From assembly GCF_028368935.1 (NCBI RefSeq), contig NZ_JAQNDK010000002.1, forward strand, positions 1,240,001-1,304,000: DNA of 64,000 bases. Direction: 5' to 3'. The DNA comes from Sorangium aterium (lineage in GTDB: Bacteria > Myxococcota_A > Polyangia > Polyangiales > Polyangiaceae). Under the pieces are notes generated by a model. That model worked only from the letters and a program-made list of their open reading frames with translations, ran no database searches and was not told the DNA's origin. Position numbers and translations under genes: made by a program. Shown here piece by piece: positions 24,915 to 33,123 of the stretch (the first letter of the stretch is position 1; every line of letters begins with the position of its first letter).

Positions 24915-26474
24915 ATGACCCTCCGACTTATCTTCTCCATTCTGCCCGTCCTTGCGCCGGTCGCCTGGCTGACGGGCTGCAGCGATGGCGAGCGCCCCTC
25001 GACGCCCGAGTCGTCGACCTCCTCAGGTTCAGGCGGCGCGAACCCAGGCAGCGGCGGCGCGGCGGCGACGACCTCCGAAGCCACCGGCGCGGGGGGCGGC
25101 GCGACGACCAGCGGCGCGACGAGCGGCGGCACGACCGTCGGCAGCACGACGACTGGCGGCGGCGGGGCAGAGCCCGTCGCGCCGGGGATCGTCAAGCTCG
25201 GCGAGGGAAAGCTCGCGGAGTCGGGGCTCACCGTGGTGTCCTACGGCGGCTACCTGAACGGCGAGTCGTTCCAGCAGGACGCGATGGTGTCGTTCGGCGG
25301 CTTCCAGTACACCGCCTTCTGGAACACCAACCGCAACGTCGTCCTCGCGCGACGGCGGCTGTCGACGAGCCCCGGCGGAGCGGCAGGCGGCTGGGAGAAG
25401 TTCGACTTCAAGGACTATCGGCTGAGCGCCGACGACGCCCACAACACGATCTCTCTCGGGATCGCGCCAGGCGACGGCACGCTGCACCTCGCGTTCGATC
25501 ACCACGGCAGCGACCTGCACTACCGCCGCTCGGTCACGGGCCTCCTGACGGACCCGGAAGGCGCGGCCTGGGCCGCCTCGAGCTTCGGCGCCGTCGCGAG
25601 CGCGCTCGTCGGATCGAGCCGGGTCTCCCTCGTGACCTATCCGCGGTTCGTCACCGAGCCTGGCGGGGACAGGATGCTCCTGAGCGCACGGATCGGCGAG
25701 AGCGGCAGCGGCGACGAGCACCTGTGGGAGTACGACGCGACGACGCACGCCTGGACCGCGCTCGGCGAGTACATCGAGGGCACCGACGCCAGCATGAACG
25801 CCTATCTTCACGGGCTGTCGTACACGCGCGGCGGCTCGCGCCTGCACGCGGCGTGGTGCTGGCGGGACACGCCCGACGCGACGACCAACCACGATCTCCT
25901 GTATGTCTACAGCGACGATCACGGGCGCACCTGGAAGAACAACGCGGGCGCCACGGTCGCGACGACCGGCGCCTCCTTCGTGACACGGAGCACGACGGGC
26001 CTCTCCGTGTGGCCCATCGGCCAGAACCGAGGGCTCATCAACCAGGAACACATGACGGTGGACGCGAGCGGCCGCGTCCATGTGCTGCTCTCGCACCTCC
26101 CCGACGCCGAGGCCGACAATTCGAACTTCACGAGCGCGCGAACGCGCAGCGAGTTCTTCCATTATCTCCGCGACACCGACGGGACCTGGGCGCGCCACGG
26201 CATCGGCCTGAAGGTGGTCCAGAACTTCCGGGGCAAGCTCGCGATCTCTTCCACCGAGAACGTCTATGCGATCCTCCCCGATCTCCGCATCGCCGGCGCC
26301 TCCCCGAGCGATGGCTACGCGACCTGGACGCTCCTCGACGCCGCCGACTCGGGCCGGTTCTTCTCCGATCCTCTGATCGACGCCGCCCGACTCGAGGCCT
26401 CGGACGAGCTCACCGTGTACTACCCAGCGCGGAGCTCCGTGGACATCTGGGGCCTGGAGTACGCGCTCCGCTGA
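24915..26474 (+). CDS. BNR_4-type beta-propeller lipoprotein, possible polysaccharide lyase
   Basis: 519 residues. Signal with lipobox LTGC (Cys22), a Ser/Gly/Thr-rich linker to about residue 90, then a propeller domain. DAHNTISLGIAPGDGTLHLAFDHHGSDLHYR (key parts: DAHNTIS, FDHHGSDLHY), YSDDHGRTWKNNAG and GLINQEHMTV match the BNR_4 family. That family includes seven-bladed ulvan-type lyases (PL24/PL25-like), where an invariant His in such blocks takes part in catalysis. Lyase activity is inferred from resemblance only; binding or sialidase-like roles remain possible. Start chosen at the ATG before the signal peptide. Divergent from the TonB-type receptor. Confidence 0.75.
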   Translation: MTLRLIFSILPVLAPVAWLTGCSDGERPSTPESSTSSGSGGANPGSGGAAATTSEATGAGGGATTSGATSGGTTVGSTTTGGGGAEPVAPGIVKLGEGKLAESGLTVVSYGGYLNGESFQQDAMVSFGGFQYTAFWNTNRNVVLARRRLSTSPGGAAGGWEKFDFKDYRLSADDAHNTISLGIAPGDGTLHLAFDHHGSDLHYRRSVTGLLTDPEGAAWAASSFGAVASALVGSSRVSLVTYPRFVTEPGGDRMLLSARIGESGSGDEHLWEYDATTHAWTALGEYIEGTDASMNAYLHGLSYTRGGSRLHAAWCWRDTPDATTNHDLLYVYSDDHGRTWKNNAGATVATTGASFVTRSTTGLSVWPIGQNRGLINQEHMTVDASGRVHVLLSHLPDAEADNSNFTSARTRSEFFHYLRDTDGTWARHGIGLKVVQNFRGKLAISSTENVYAILPDLRIAGASPSDGYATWTLLDAADSGRFFSDPLIDAARLEASDELTVYYPARSSVDIWGLEYALR

Positions 26475-26878
26475 GCCGCGCGAAGGACGCTCGTCGGTCC
26501 CCGAGCGCGCCCTTCCTCGCCCCATCCCCCCGGGCGAGCGCGCGAGCTCGCTCGTGGCGCCGTCCCCGTTACCCGCCAGCTCTGCCCTGATCGACGGATC
26601 TTCCGGTTGTTCCACCGGACGACGCACCTGATGCTCGCGGGGCGCGCTCCGCGTCCGTATCGGACAAGCGTCAATCGTCGCTGAGCGGTCCAATCAGAGC
26701 GGCAATCCCTGCCACATGGGGACGCGCGTCGCGTTCGGCGCCGCGCAGGCACGCTCGGTGCTCGTCCCGAGGCGCGGTCTTGCCGGTGGCGAGGGCGTGC
26801 ACTGCCGCGAACGCCGCGGCGGCAAGGGACACTCGCGCAGCGAGCCCCGGCGCGCTCCGGCCAGGAGGAGCGTTACCC
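26475..26878. other. Intergenic region before gspC
   Basis: 404 bp without a convincing gene. A small inverted repeat TCCGG/CCGGA is present around 26601-26620. Ends with a strong AGGAGG at the gspC start. Confidence 0.5.
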
Positions 26879-27847
26879 ATGAACCCGGACGCGTTCGTCA
26901 AGCGCCGATTCGCATTCATCCTGGGAGGAATGGTCGCGGTCTCCGCGTATTTTCAGGCCTCCGGGGTATCTCATCTCATCGCCCACCAGATCACGCGGGA
27001 CGGCGAGACCTCCGCCCCCCCGGTCGCAGATCCTGTCGAGGCGCCGCTCTCCGAGGATCCCCCGCCGAGCGCGGCGCCGATCCTGGAGCGCAATCCGTTC
27101 GACTCGACGACAGGGCCGCTCGTACCCCCGCCGAGCGCCGCGCCCGCCGTCCCGGCGGATCTCTCGCAGCTCGACCCCTACCTCGCTCCACCCTGCGATA
27201 CGGGCCGCGTCGTGCTGATCGCCATGTCCGAGGACCCCGAATGGTCGTTCGCCGCCTTCGAGAGCGATGGTGGACACACGGCGCTCGGGCGGCGAGGCGG
27301 GGAGATCGGCGGCCGGAAGGTCCAGGACATCGCCTGGGATCGGGTGTGGATGACCTCGACCTCGGGGGGCGCTCGCTGCCAGATGCAGCTCGGAAAGAAG
27401 GGCGGAGAAGGCGGGAAGAAGGAGCCCGAGCCGCAGGCGGCACCGCCGGCTCCGTCCCGCGCGACGTACCGCCCGAGCAGCAGGAGCGATGTCCCGCCCG
27501 AGATCGCCTCGCGGATGCAGCGGGTGAGCGACACGGAGATCGACATCGACCGCTCGGCGGCCGAGAAGATCTTCGCGCAGCCCGAGCTCGTGACGCAGAC
27601 TTCGGCGGCGGTCCCGGAGATGCGGGACGACAAGGTGGTCGGGCTGAAGATGATGATCAAGCCCGGCTCGGTGCTCGAGTCGTTCGGGCTGCAGAGCGGC
27701 GATCTCGTGAAGTCGGTCAACGGCATCGACCTGACCGACCCACAGAAGGCCATGCTGGCCTACTCGCGCATGCGCTCCGACAAGAGCCTGTCCGTCGTCG
27801 TCGAGCGCGACGGCCGCCCGACGAGGCTCAGGGTCAACATCCGCTGA
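26879..27847 (+). CDS. gspC: Type II secretion system protein GspC-like
   Basis: 322 residues. Short cytoplasmic tail, one TM segment (about 12-28), a Pro-rich spacer, a GspC homology-region-like beta domain starting at NPFD (about 70-180; VLIAMSEDPEWSFAAF, GGEIGGRKVQDI) and a C-terminal PDZ-like domain (about 240-322: GSVLESFGLQSGDLVKSVNG). This is the architecture of the inner-membrane clamp that contacts the secretin. The ATG at 26879 follows AGGAGGAG. No other gsp gene is nearby, so it is an orphan copy or the operon is dispersed. Confidence 0.82.
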   Translation: MNPDAFVKRRFAFILGGMVAVSAYFQASGVSHLIAHQITRDGETSAPPVADPVEAPLSEDPPPSAAPILERNPFDSTTGPLVPPPSAAPAVPADLSQLDPYLAPPCDTGRVVLIAMSEDPEWSFAAFESDGGHTALGRRGGEIGGRKVQDIAWDRVWMTSTSGGARCQMQLGKKGGEGGKKEPEPQAAPPAPSRATYRPSSRSDVPPEIASRMQRVSDTEIDIDRSAAEKIFAQPELVTQTSAAVPEMRDDKVVGLKMMIKPGSVLESFGLQSGDLVKSVNGIDLTDPQKAMLAYSRMRSDKSLSVVVERDGRPTRLRVNIR

Positions 27848-28119
27848 GGCGGGGAGGCGGGCCGGGCCGGCAGCCGCGCTCCGTGCAGGAGCGACGCCGA
27901 GCGCCTCCGGGCTTGTCGCACACGCAGGCGGCGGCCGGGCACGCGGAGGTCGAATGCCGGCGCACGGACGACTCCTGCCGAACAATGTGCGATCGCCGCT
28001 GTCTCTGGCTGGAGCGCCCGGCGGCGGCCGAGGCCGTCGCTCGGGAGCGGTGCGACAGAACAGATGCGGCGCTCACCCGTCAGACCGAGCACCCGCTCTG
28101 TCCGCGGGAGGGGAAGACC

Positions 28120-29970
28120 ATGAACGAACTCGGAATCGCGTGGGTGAAGCGAGCGCTCCTCGGCGGCGCGCTCGTGCTGGGGCTCTCGGGGGCGGGGATC
28201 GCGTGCAGCACGAAGGAAGCCCCGATGACGTCGGCGCCTTCGGAAGCGTCCCCGGCATCGATGCCGCTGGGGAACGCCGCCGAGGCGAAGAGCGAGGCCG
28301 TGGGGTCGGCCGCCGCACCCCTGGCGGCGCGTGAGCCCGCCGCCCCCACTCTCGACATGGCGGGCGGGAAGGGGCGCGCGGGCGTCGACGGCCTGGTGGT
28401 CCCCGCCCCGTCGGCCACCGGAGCGCCGGGCGAGGGCGCGGCCCGCGCCGCGGCGCCCGAGGCCGCGGGCCTCGACCCGAACGGCCGCTTCGCCACCACG
28501 TACCGCCCCGGCGGCGGCCACCTCGCCGCGTTCGAGTCCGCGGTCGCGCGCGGCATCGTCCCACCCGAAGGGCGCGAGCTCGTCAGCGACGTCGGCGCCC
28601 GCTACGCCCCGTCGATCGACGTCCCGAAGGGCTCGGCGCTCGCCCTGCGCACGGACCTCGAGCGCACGCGGGTCCCGCCCGGCGGCGGCCCCGTGCACGT
28701 GCGCGTCGCGCTCCGCTCGACGGCGCAGGCGCCCGCGGCGCGGCCGCACCTGTCGGTGCACCTCGTGCTCGACGTGAGCGGATCCATGCAGGGTGAGCCC
28801 ATGGCGCGGGCGCGCGACGCGGCCCGGGCGCTCGTCGACAAGCTCGACGCGAACGACGACTTCTCCCTTGTCACCTTCTCGAGCGGCGCCGACGTCAGGA
28901 TCGACGATGGGCCCGTCGGGCCGCGGCGAGCGGAGATCAAGGCCACGATCGACGGCATCCGCGAGGGCGGCGGCACCAACATCGGCCAGGGCCTCGCGCT
29001 CGGCTACGCGCAGGCCGGCCGGCCGGGCATCCCGGAGGGCGCGGTGAAGGTCGTGCTGCTGCTCTCCGACGGGCGCGCGAACTCCGGGATCACGAGCTCG
29101 GAGCGGCTCTCGAGGCTCGCGCTCGACGCCTTCCAGGGCGGCGTCCAGACGAGCACGTTCGGGCTCGGCGCCGACTACGACGGCGCGCTGATGAGCTCCA
29201 TCGCGAGCGACGGCGCGGGCGGGTACTACTACCTGCGCGATCCCGATCAGATCGCCCCGGCCCTCGCGACGGAGCTCGACAGGCGGCTCGATCCTGTCGC
29301 GACCGCGGTCGAGCTGCGGGTGCGGCTGAAGCCGGACGTGAAGCTGCTCCAGGTCTACGGGTCGCGCCGGCTGAACGAGGTGGAGGCGGCGCGCGTGCGG
29401 ACGATCGAGGTCGCGGCGGACGCGCAGTCCGCGCGGCGCGACGGCATCGAGCGGGACCGGCAGGACGACGCCGAGGGCGGGATGCGGTTCTTCATCCCGG
29501 CGTTCTCGCGCGACGACAGCCACGCGATGCTCTTCAAGCTGGGCCTCCCGGCGGGCGCGGACACGCGGGCCATCGCGGCGATCGAGCTCAAGTTCAAGGA
29601 CCGCGTCGCCAAGAAGAACGTCGTGGACGAGGCGCCGCTCCGGGTCGCGTACGCGACCGGCGACGCGGACAGCGCGGCGAGCGTCGACCCGTCGGTCGCC
29701 CGCACGATCCAGGGCTTCGCCGCCGGCGAGACGCTGGCCGAGGCCGCCCGTCAGATCGCGCTCGGCGATCGCGACCGCGCCGCCGCGCTGCTCTCCGAGC
29801 GGGAGGGGATCCTGCATGCCGCGGCCGAGGCGCTCGGGGAGCCGCTCTTCCTCAAGGATGCGGCCCGCCTCGCGCGCCTCCGCGGCCACGCGGGGGCCGC
29901 GGGCGGCCTGGGCGATCCGCTCGTGCTGGCGATGCTGCTCGAGACGGCGTCGCGGACGCACCTTCACTGA
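28120..29970 (+). CDS. VWA-domain lipoprotein (YfbK-like)
   Basis: 616 residues. Signal peptide ending GAGIAC (Cys29), an Ala/Pro-rich low-complexity stretch, an N-terminal region like that of YfbK-type proteins (RGIVPPEGRELVSDVG), then a von Willebrand A domain with an intact MIDAS start DVSGSM (about residue 218) and ILLSDGRANSG-like VLLLSDGRANSGIT, and a C-terminal region with AIELKFKDRVAKK. Metal-dependent binding is expected; the partner is unknown. ATG 28120 is preceded by GGGAGGGG. The single-TM protein at 30031 follows after 60 bases and may be its partner. Confidence 0.85.
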   Translation: MNELGIAWVKRALLGGALVLGLSGAGIACSTKEAPMTSAPSEASPASMPLGNAAEAKSEAVGSAAAPLAAREPAAPTLDMAGGKGRAGVDGLVVPAPSATGAPGEGAARAAAPEAAGLDPNGRFATTYRPGGGHLAAFESAVARGIVPPEGRELVSDVGARYAPSIDVPKGSALALRTDLERTRVPPGGGPVHVRVALRSTAQAPAARPHLSVHLVLDVSGSMQGEPMARARDAARALVDKLDANDDFSLVTFSSGADVRIDDGPVGPRRAEIKATIDGIREGGGTNIGQGLALGYAQAGRPGIPEGAVKVVLLLSDGRANSGITSSERLSRLALDAFQGGVQTSTFGLGADYDGALMSSIASDGAGGYYYLRDPDQIAPALATELDRRLDPVATAVELRVRLKPDVKLLQVYGSRRLNEVEAARVRTIEVAADAQSARRDGIERDRQDDAEGGMRFFIPAFSRDDSHAMLFKLGLPAGADTRAIAAIELKFKDRVAKKNVVDEAPLRVAYATGDADSAASVDPSVARTIQGFAAGETLAEAARQIALGDRDRAAALLSEREGILHAAAEALGEPLFLKDAARLARLRGHAGAAGGLGDPLVLAMLLETASRTHLH

Positions 29971-30030
29971 GGGCGGGGCTCGGGGCACGATGGCGCGAGG
30001 GCGATCCACGGGCGGAGCCGAGGGGCGGAC

Positions 30031-30873
30031 ATGACCCAGACATTCACACTCCGGCGCGATGTGGCGGCGCAGCACGTCGACGTCGCGCCGGGCGGCGAGA
30101 TCGTCCTTCGCGGCAAGCTGGTCTGCTCGACCGACGCCTCGGTCATCGACGCGGCGACGACGACCTGGCCCGCGGGCGCGCCGGGCGGCGCGTCGGTCGA
30201 CAGCGGCGGGCTCGTCGACCTCGAGCAGGGCGGCTTCCACATGACGAGCCGCGACCCCGCGACCCACGAGGTCCACGCCATCGCGACCGGGGATCCAGCC
30301 CCCGCGTGCGCGCTCGCGGGCGTGGAGGCCCCGTGCCTTCCGCTCCGGCTCCTGCCGCTCGCGCGCTCGCGGCTCCAGACGGCGCAGGAGCTGGGCAGCT
30401 GCCTTCGCGGGGGCATCACGGTCGAGGTGCCGGACGCCGTGCTCCCGCCCGTCGCGCCCGCGGCCGTTCCTTATGTGCAGGGCGCGGCCGTGCTGCTCGG
30501 CGCCTCCGTGCTCGCGTCGATCGGGTGGGTCGTGCAGCGCCGGCGCGCCCGATCGCCGCGCGGCCGCCTGCTCGATCTTGCGAAGCGCACCCGGGCCAAG
30601 CTGAGGGCCGCTGACGCGGTCGTGGCCGCGCCGCTCGTGCCGGCCGTGGAGGCCGCGCTGGGCGCGCTGAAGCGGCGGCGTGTGGACGCCGCCTCGACGG
30701 AGGGCAAGCGGGTCGCTGAGGTGCTGCGGCGGGTGGAGCTGCGCCTCGACGCGTCGGCCGTGGAGGCGCGCGCCGACAGGGAGCAGCAGGCGGCGGACGA
30801 GCTCGTCCGTGAGATCGAGAGCGCGCTCGAGGCGGTCGACGAGGTGGACGGCGCGCGGCGCGGGCGGGCCTGA
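30031..30873 (+). CDS. Hypothetical single-pass membrane protein with C-terminal coiled coil
   Basis: 280 residues, family not recognised. The N-terminal 145 residues look like a beta-rich domain (VLRGKLVCSTDASVIDA, MTSRDPATHEVHAI), followed by one TM segment (about 149-170, AVPYVQGAAVLLGASVLASI in part), a basic stop-transfer cluster QRRRARSPRGR and an Ala/Arg/Glu-rich helical tail of about 90 residues. The start is ATG 30031. Follows the VWA lipoprotein on the same strand; its stop is directly followed by a transposase fragment. Confidence 0.65.
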   Translation: MTQTFTLRRDVAAQHVDVAPGGEIVLRGKLVCSTDASVIDAATTTWPAGAPGGASVDSGGLVDLEQGGFHMTSRDPATHEVHAIATGDPAPACALAGVEAPCLPLRLLPLARSRLQTAQELGSCLRGGITVEVPDAVLPPVAPAAVPYVQGAAVLLGASVLASIGWVVQRRRARSPRGRLLDLAKRTRAKLRAADAVVAAPLVPAVEAALGALKRRRVDAASTEGKRVAEVLRRVELRLDASAVEARADREQQAADELVREIESALEAVDEVDGARRGRA

Positions 30874-30885
30874 GGTCGACCAGCC

Positions 30886-31188
30886 CCGCCGGAGGTCTGC
30901 GCGACGCTGCTGTCGCGCGGCGTCCATCTCGCCTCCATCCGCGCGATGTACCGGCTGCTCGCCGCCTCCGGCGAGCGCGGCGAGCGGCGCGCCCAGCGTG
31001 CGCCGATGAAGCACGCCAAGCCGACGCTCACCGCTACGGCCCCCAACCAGATCTGGACGTGGGACATCACCGGGCTGCGCGGGCCGCTGCCTGGGGTCTT
31101 CTACTGCCTGTACGTCGTCCTCGACCTGCTCAGTCGCATGACCGTCGGCTGGAGCCGGAACGCGCCTCTCTGCGCGATCCACTCATAG
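30886..31188 (+). pseudogene. Truncated IS3-type transposase (rve/DDE integrase fragment)
   Basis: About 90 residues of a transposase orfB: PEVCATLLSRGVHLASIRAMYRL, then PNQIWTWDITGLRGP with the first catalytic Asp in the TWDIT motif, then YVVLDLLSRMTVGW. The N-terminal helix-turn-helix part and the remaining DDE residues are missing, and after VGW the frame runs into unrelated sequence. No terminal repeats are visible. It borders the lower-GC xylanase locus, so it marks a past insertion. Confidence 0.8.
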
Positions 31189-31513
31189 GATTCTCGTCCG
31201 GCCTGTCTCAGTCCTGTTGGCATTTTCCGCTCCCTCTGTGCCAATGTTGGATGAGAAACACGAGCAATGAAACCGCGCAAAATGGCGTTGTGTCGCGGTC
31301 GCTTCATGGCGTATAAATCTAGTCGAAGGACCACATGATCTTCCAGGGAGAGCATGGGTGTCCGGATAAGGTTTCGGACTCTGCGAATGGCACTACGTGA
31401 TCCTGTGTGATCAGTTGCGAATGTCGTTGTCTCCCCTGGTCTCAATGCGCGACAGAGAGTCCCTGACAGGCGAGTCGCTTCGTGTGCATCTTCGGGAAAC
31501 ATTGGAAACATCT
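31189..31513. other. Lower-GC leader region of the xylanase gene
   Basis: 325 bp clearly richer in A/T than the rest of the window (for example GCGTATAAATCTAG near 31308-31321). A TTGGCA...TGCCAA inverted repeat is at about 31217-31244 and TGATC occurs twice near 31400. Probably brought in with the xylanase gene; holds its promoter. Confidence 0.5.
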
Positions 31514-32959
31514 ATGAAAAATTCAAAGCAGAATCAGTTCTCTCGTTGGTTCATACTGGCGTTCGCGTCAGTCGCGCTGGCAGCCTGTGGCGGTGATGAC
31601 GATACCACAGGGCCCTCGAGCAGCTCATCGTCTTCTAGCAGCTCTTCATCCTCCAGCTCTAGCTCGTCTTCTAGCAGCTCTAGCTCGTCTTCTAGCAGCT
31701 CTAGCTCGTCTTCGAGCAGCTCCAGCTCGTCTTCTAGCAGCTCCAGCTCATCTTCGAGCAGCTCCAGCTCGTCTGGCGGCGATCTCGCATTGGTGGTCGC
31801 CATTGACTCCGGTAGTAGTTCGAGTTCAATGGTTGATGGCGTAGAGTACCAGGCGGACAAATACTCTGGCGGTGGTTCGACCAACAGCACGCAAGACTCT
31901 GTCGTTGGTGGGCAGCTTTATCAAACAGAGCGGTATGGTTCGTTCAAGTATGAAGTCCCGGTTACTGCCAATGGCAAATACACCGTGAAGTTGCATTTTG
32001 CGGAAATCGATAAAACCAGCGCTGGTTCGCGCAAGTTTAGCGTTGCGGTTGAAGGCAACACGGTTGTCAATGATCTGGATATTTATGCCGAGGTTGGTCA
32101 TGACGTGGGCTACACGGAGACCTTCGCGGATATTGCGGTGAATGACGGCAGCGTCACGATTGAGCTGATTAAGGGTGTGGAGAGCCCGACCATCGCAGGA
32201 TTTGCTATTTTCTCCAACGATGGAGAGTTGGATACGACGGTCACGCCCGACCCCCTCCCCGATTTCTCCAAGTACTCAGCCTACACTCAGCAATACACTG
32301 AGAAGACCGTGATCAATTCGAATCACGCGACGGGCCACGTCGGTGAGTTCTTCTTCACTCACTGGAAAGACGGCGGCTCTACGTCTTTGACCGTGGACCC
32401 GAATGGCGAATTCAGCGTGACCTGGCAGGGCGGCGGCTATAACTATGTCGGTGGTCCAGGATGGCATTACGGAGATGAGAAGAGGGTGATCGGCTACCGC
32501 CTCAATAACGATAGCGGCGCGAGCTATATCGCTTTGTACGGCTGGGGGTACGACAAGACCATGCCCACTTCCAACGCGGCACACCTGGTGGAGTATTACA
32601 TCCTGCAGCGATGGAGTTATGATCCCAGCCAGGGCGCTACCGCTGGCAAGACCTTCACGAGCGATGGAGTTCAGTATTCCACGTACCGCTCGACGCGGCA
32701 GCAGCAGCCCTCTATCAATGGTCGCTCCACCTTCTACCAATACTGGAGCAAGCCTGCTCAGCCGCAGGCTCTCGGGCAGGATCACAAGATCGTATTCGCC
32801 GATCACGTGAAGGCATGGGCCGACAACGGCTGGATCCTTCCGAACACGAACAACCTGGACGCGAGCGACGATCCCACCTATCAGGTCCTGGCCGTCGAGG
32901 TGTTCAACCCCGGTAGCAATGGAACTGCGTCTGGTCGCGTCTGGAACGCGACGCCCTGA
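31514..32959 (+). CDS. Secreted lipoprotein: poly-Ser linker, malectin-like domain, GH11 endo-1,4-beta-xylanase
   Basis: 481 residues. Lipobox LAAC (Cys25); 53 consecutive serines (35-87); a malectin/CBM57-like domain (about 95-230: QLYQTERYGSFKYEVPV, VKLHFAEI, VEGNTVVNDLDI); and a GH11 jelly-roll from about 255 to the end (GEFFFTHWKDGGS, WQGGGYNYVGGPGW, YIALYGWGYD). The two catalytic glutamates are recognisable as E360 (LVEYYI) and E462 (QVLAVEVF). Hydrolyses xylan outside the cell. Poly-Ser linkers are typical of plant-cell-wall-degrading gammaproteobacteria such as Cellvibrio. Codon use is far less GC-rich than in flanking genes and a transposase stub lies upstream, so transfer is likely. 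Weak GGAA ribosome-binding site. Confidence 0.9.
   Translation: MKNSKQNQFSRWFILAFASVALAACGGDDDTTGPSSSSSSSSSSSSSSSSSSSSSSSSSSSSSSSSSSSSSSSSSSSSSSSSSSSSSGGDLALVVAIDSGSSSSSMVDGVEYQADKYSGGGSTNSTQDSVVGGQLYQTERYGSFKYEVPVTANGKYTVKLHFAEIDKTSAGSRKFSVAVEGNTVVNDLDIYAEVGHDVGYTETFADIAVNDGSVTIELIKGVESPTIAGFAIFSNDGELDTTVTPDPLPDFSKYSAYTQQYTEKTVINSNHATGHVGEFFFTHWKDGGSTSLTVDPNGEFSVTWQGGGYNYVGGPGWHYGDEKRVIGYRLNNDSGASYIALYGWGYDKTMPTSNAAHLVEYYILQRWSYDPSQGATAGKTFTSDGVQYSTYRSTRQQQPSINGRSTFYQYWSKPAQPQALGQDHKIVFADHVKAWADNGWILPNTNNLDASDDPTYQVLAVEVFNPGSNGTASGRVWNATP
31616..31774 (+). repeat. Poly-serine tract with 21-bp periodicity
   Basis: 53 serine codons in a row, mixing AGC, TCG, TCT, TCC and TCA. From about 31673 a 7-codon unit (AGC AGC TCT AGC TCG TCT TCT) repeats with small changes. 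Linker between lipid anchor and carbohydrate-active domains. Confidence 0.95.
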
Positions 32960-32965
32960 TCCAAT

Positions 32966-32999
32966 GCCTCGATGGCGCCGTGCTCGACGCCATCGAGGC
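32966..32999 (+). terminator. Hairpin after the xylanase gene
   Basis: Perfect 12-bp stem (32966-32977 with 32988-32999) and a 10-base loop, beginning 7 bases after the xylanase stop and lying between two convergent genes. No T-tract. Confidence 0.5.
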
Positions 33000-33123
33000 T
33001 CTCCGCTTCGCTCCGACCCGCTTCGCGGGCGCCCTTTCGGGCGGCCTCCGCCCAACAGCCGGCGCCGACCGACGGTGCCGAGCGATTCGCGCGCGTGCCC
33101 GCCGCAAGGCCGCGACGCGTCGC

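Noticed and set aside
27760-31182. A 1,140-codon minus-strand open frame
   Set aside because: Shadow of the VWA lipoprotein and following gene; Arg-rich with no motif.
31616-31774. Periodic repeat that could be mistaken for a CRISPR array
   Set aside because: It is an in-frame serine-coding tract of 21-bp units without spacers; no CRISPR array or cas gene was seen in the window.
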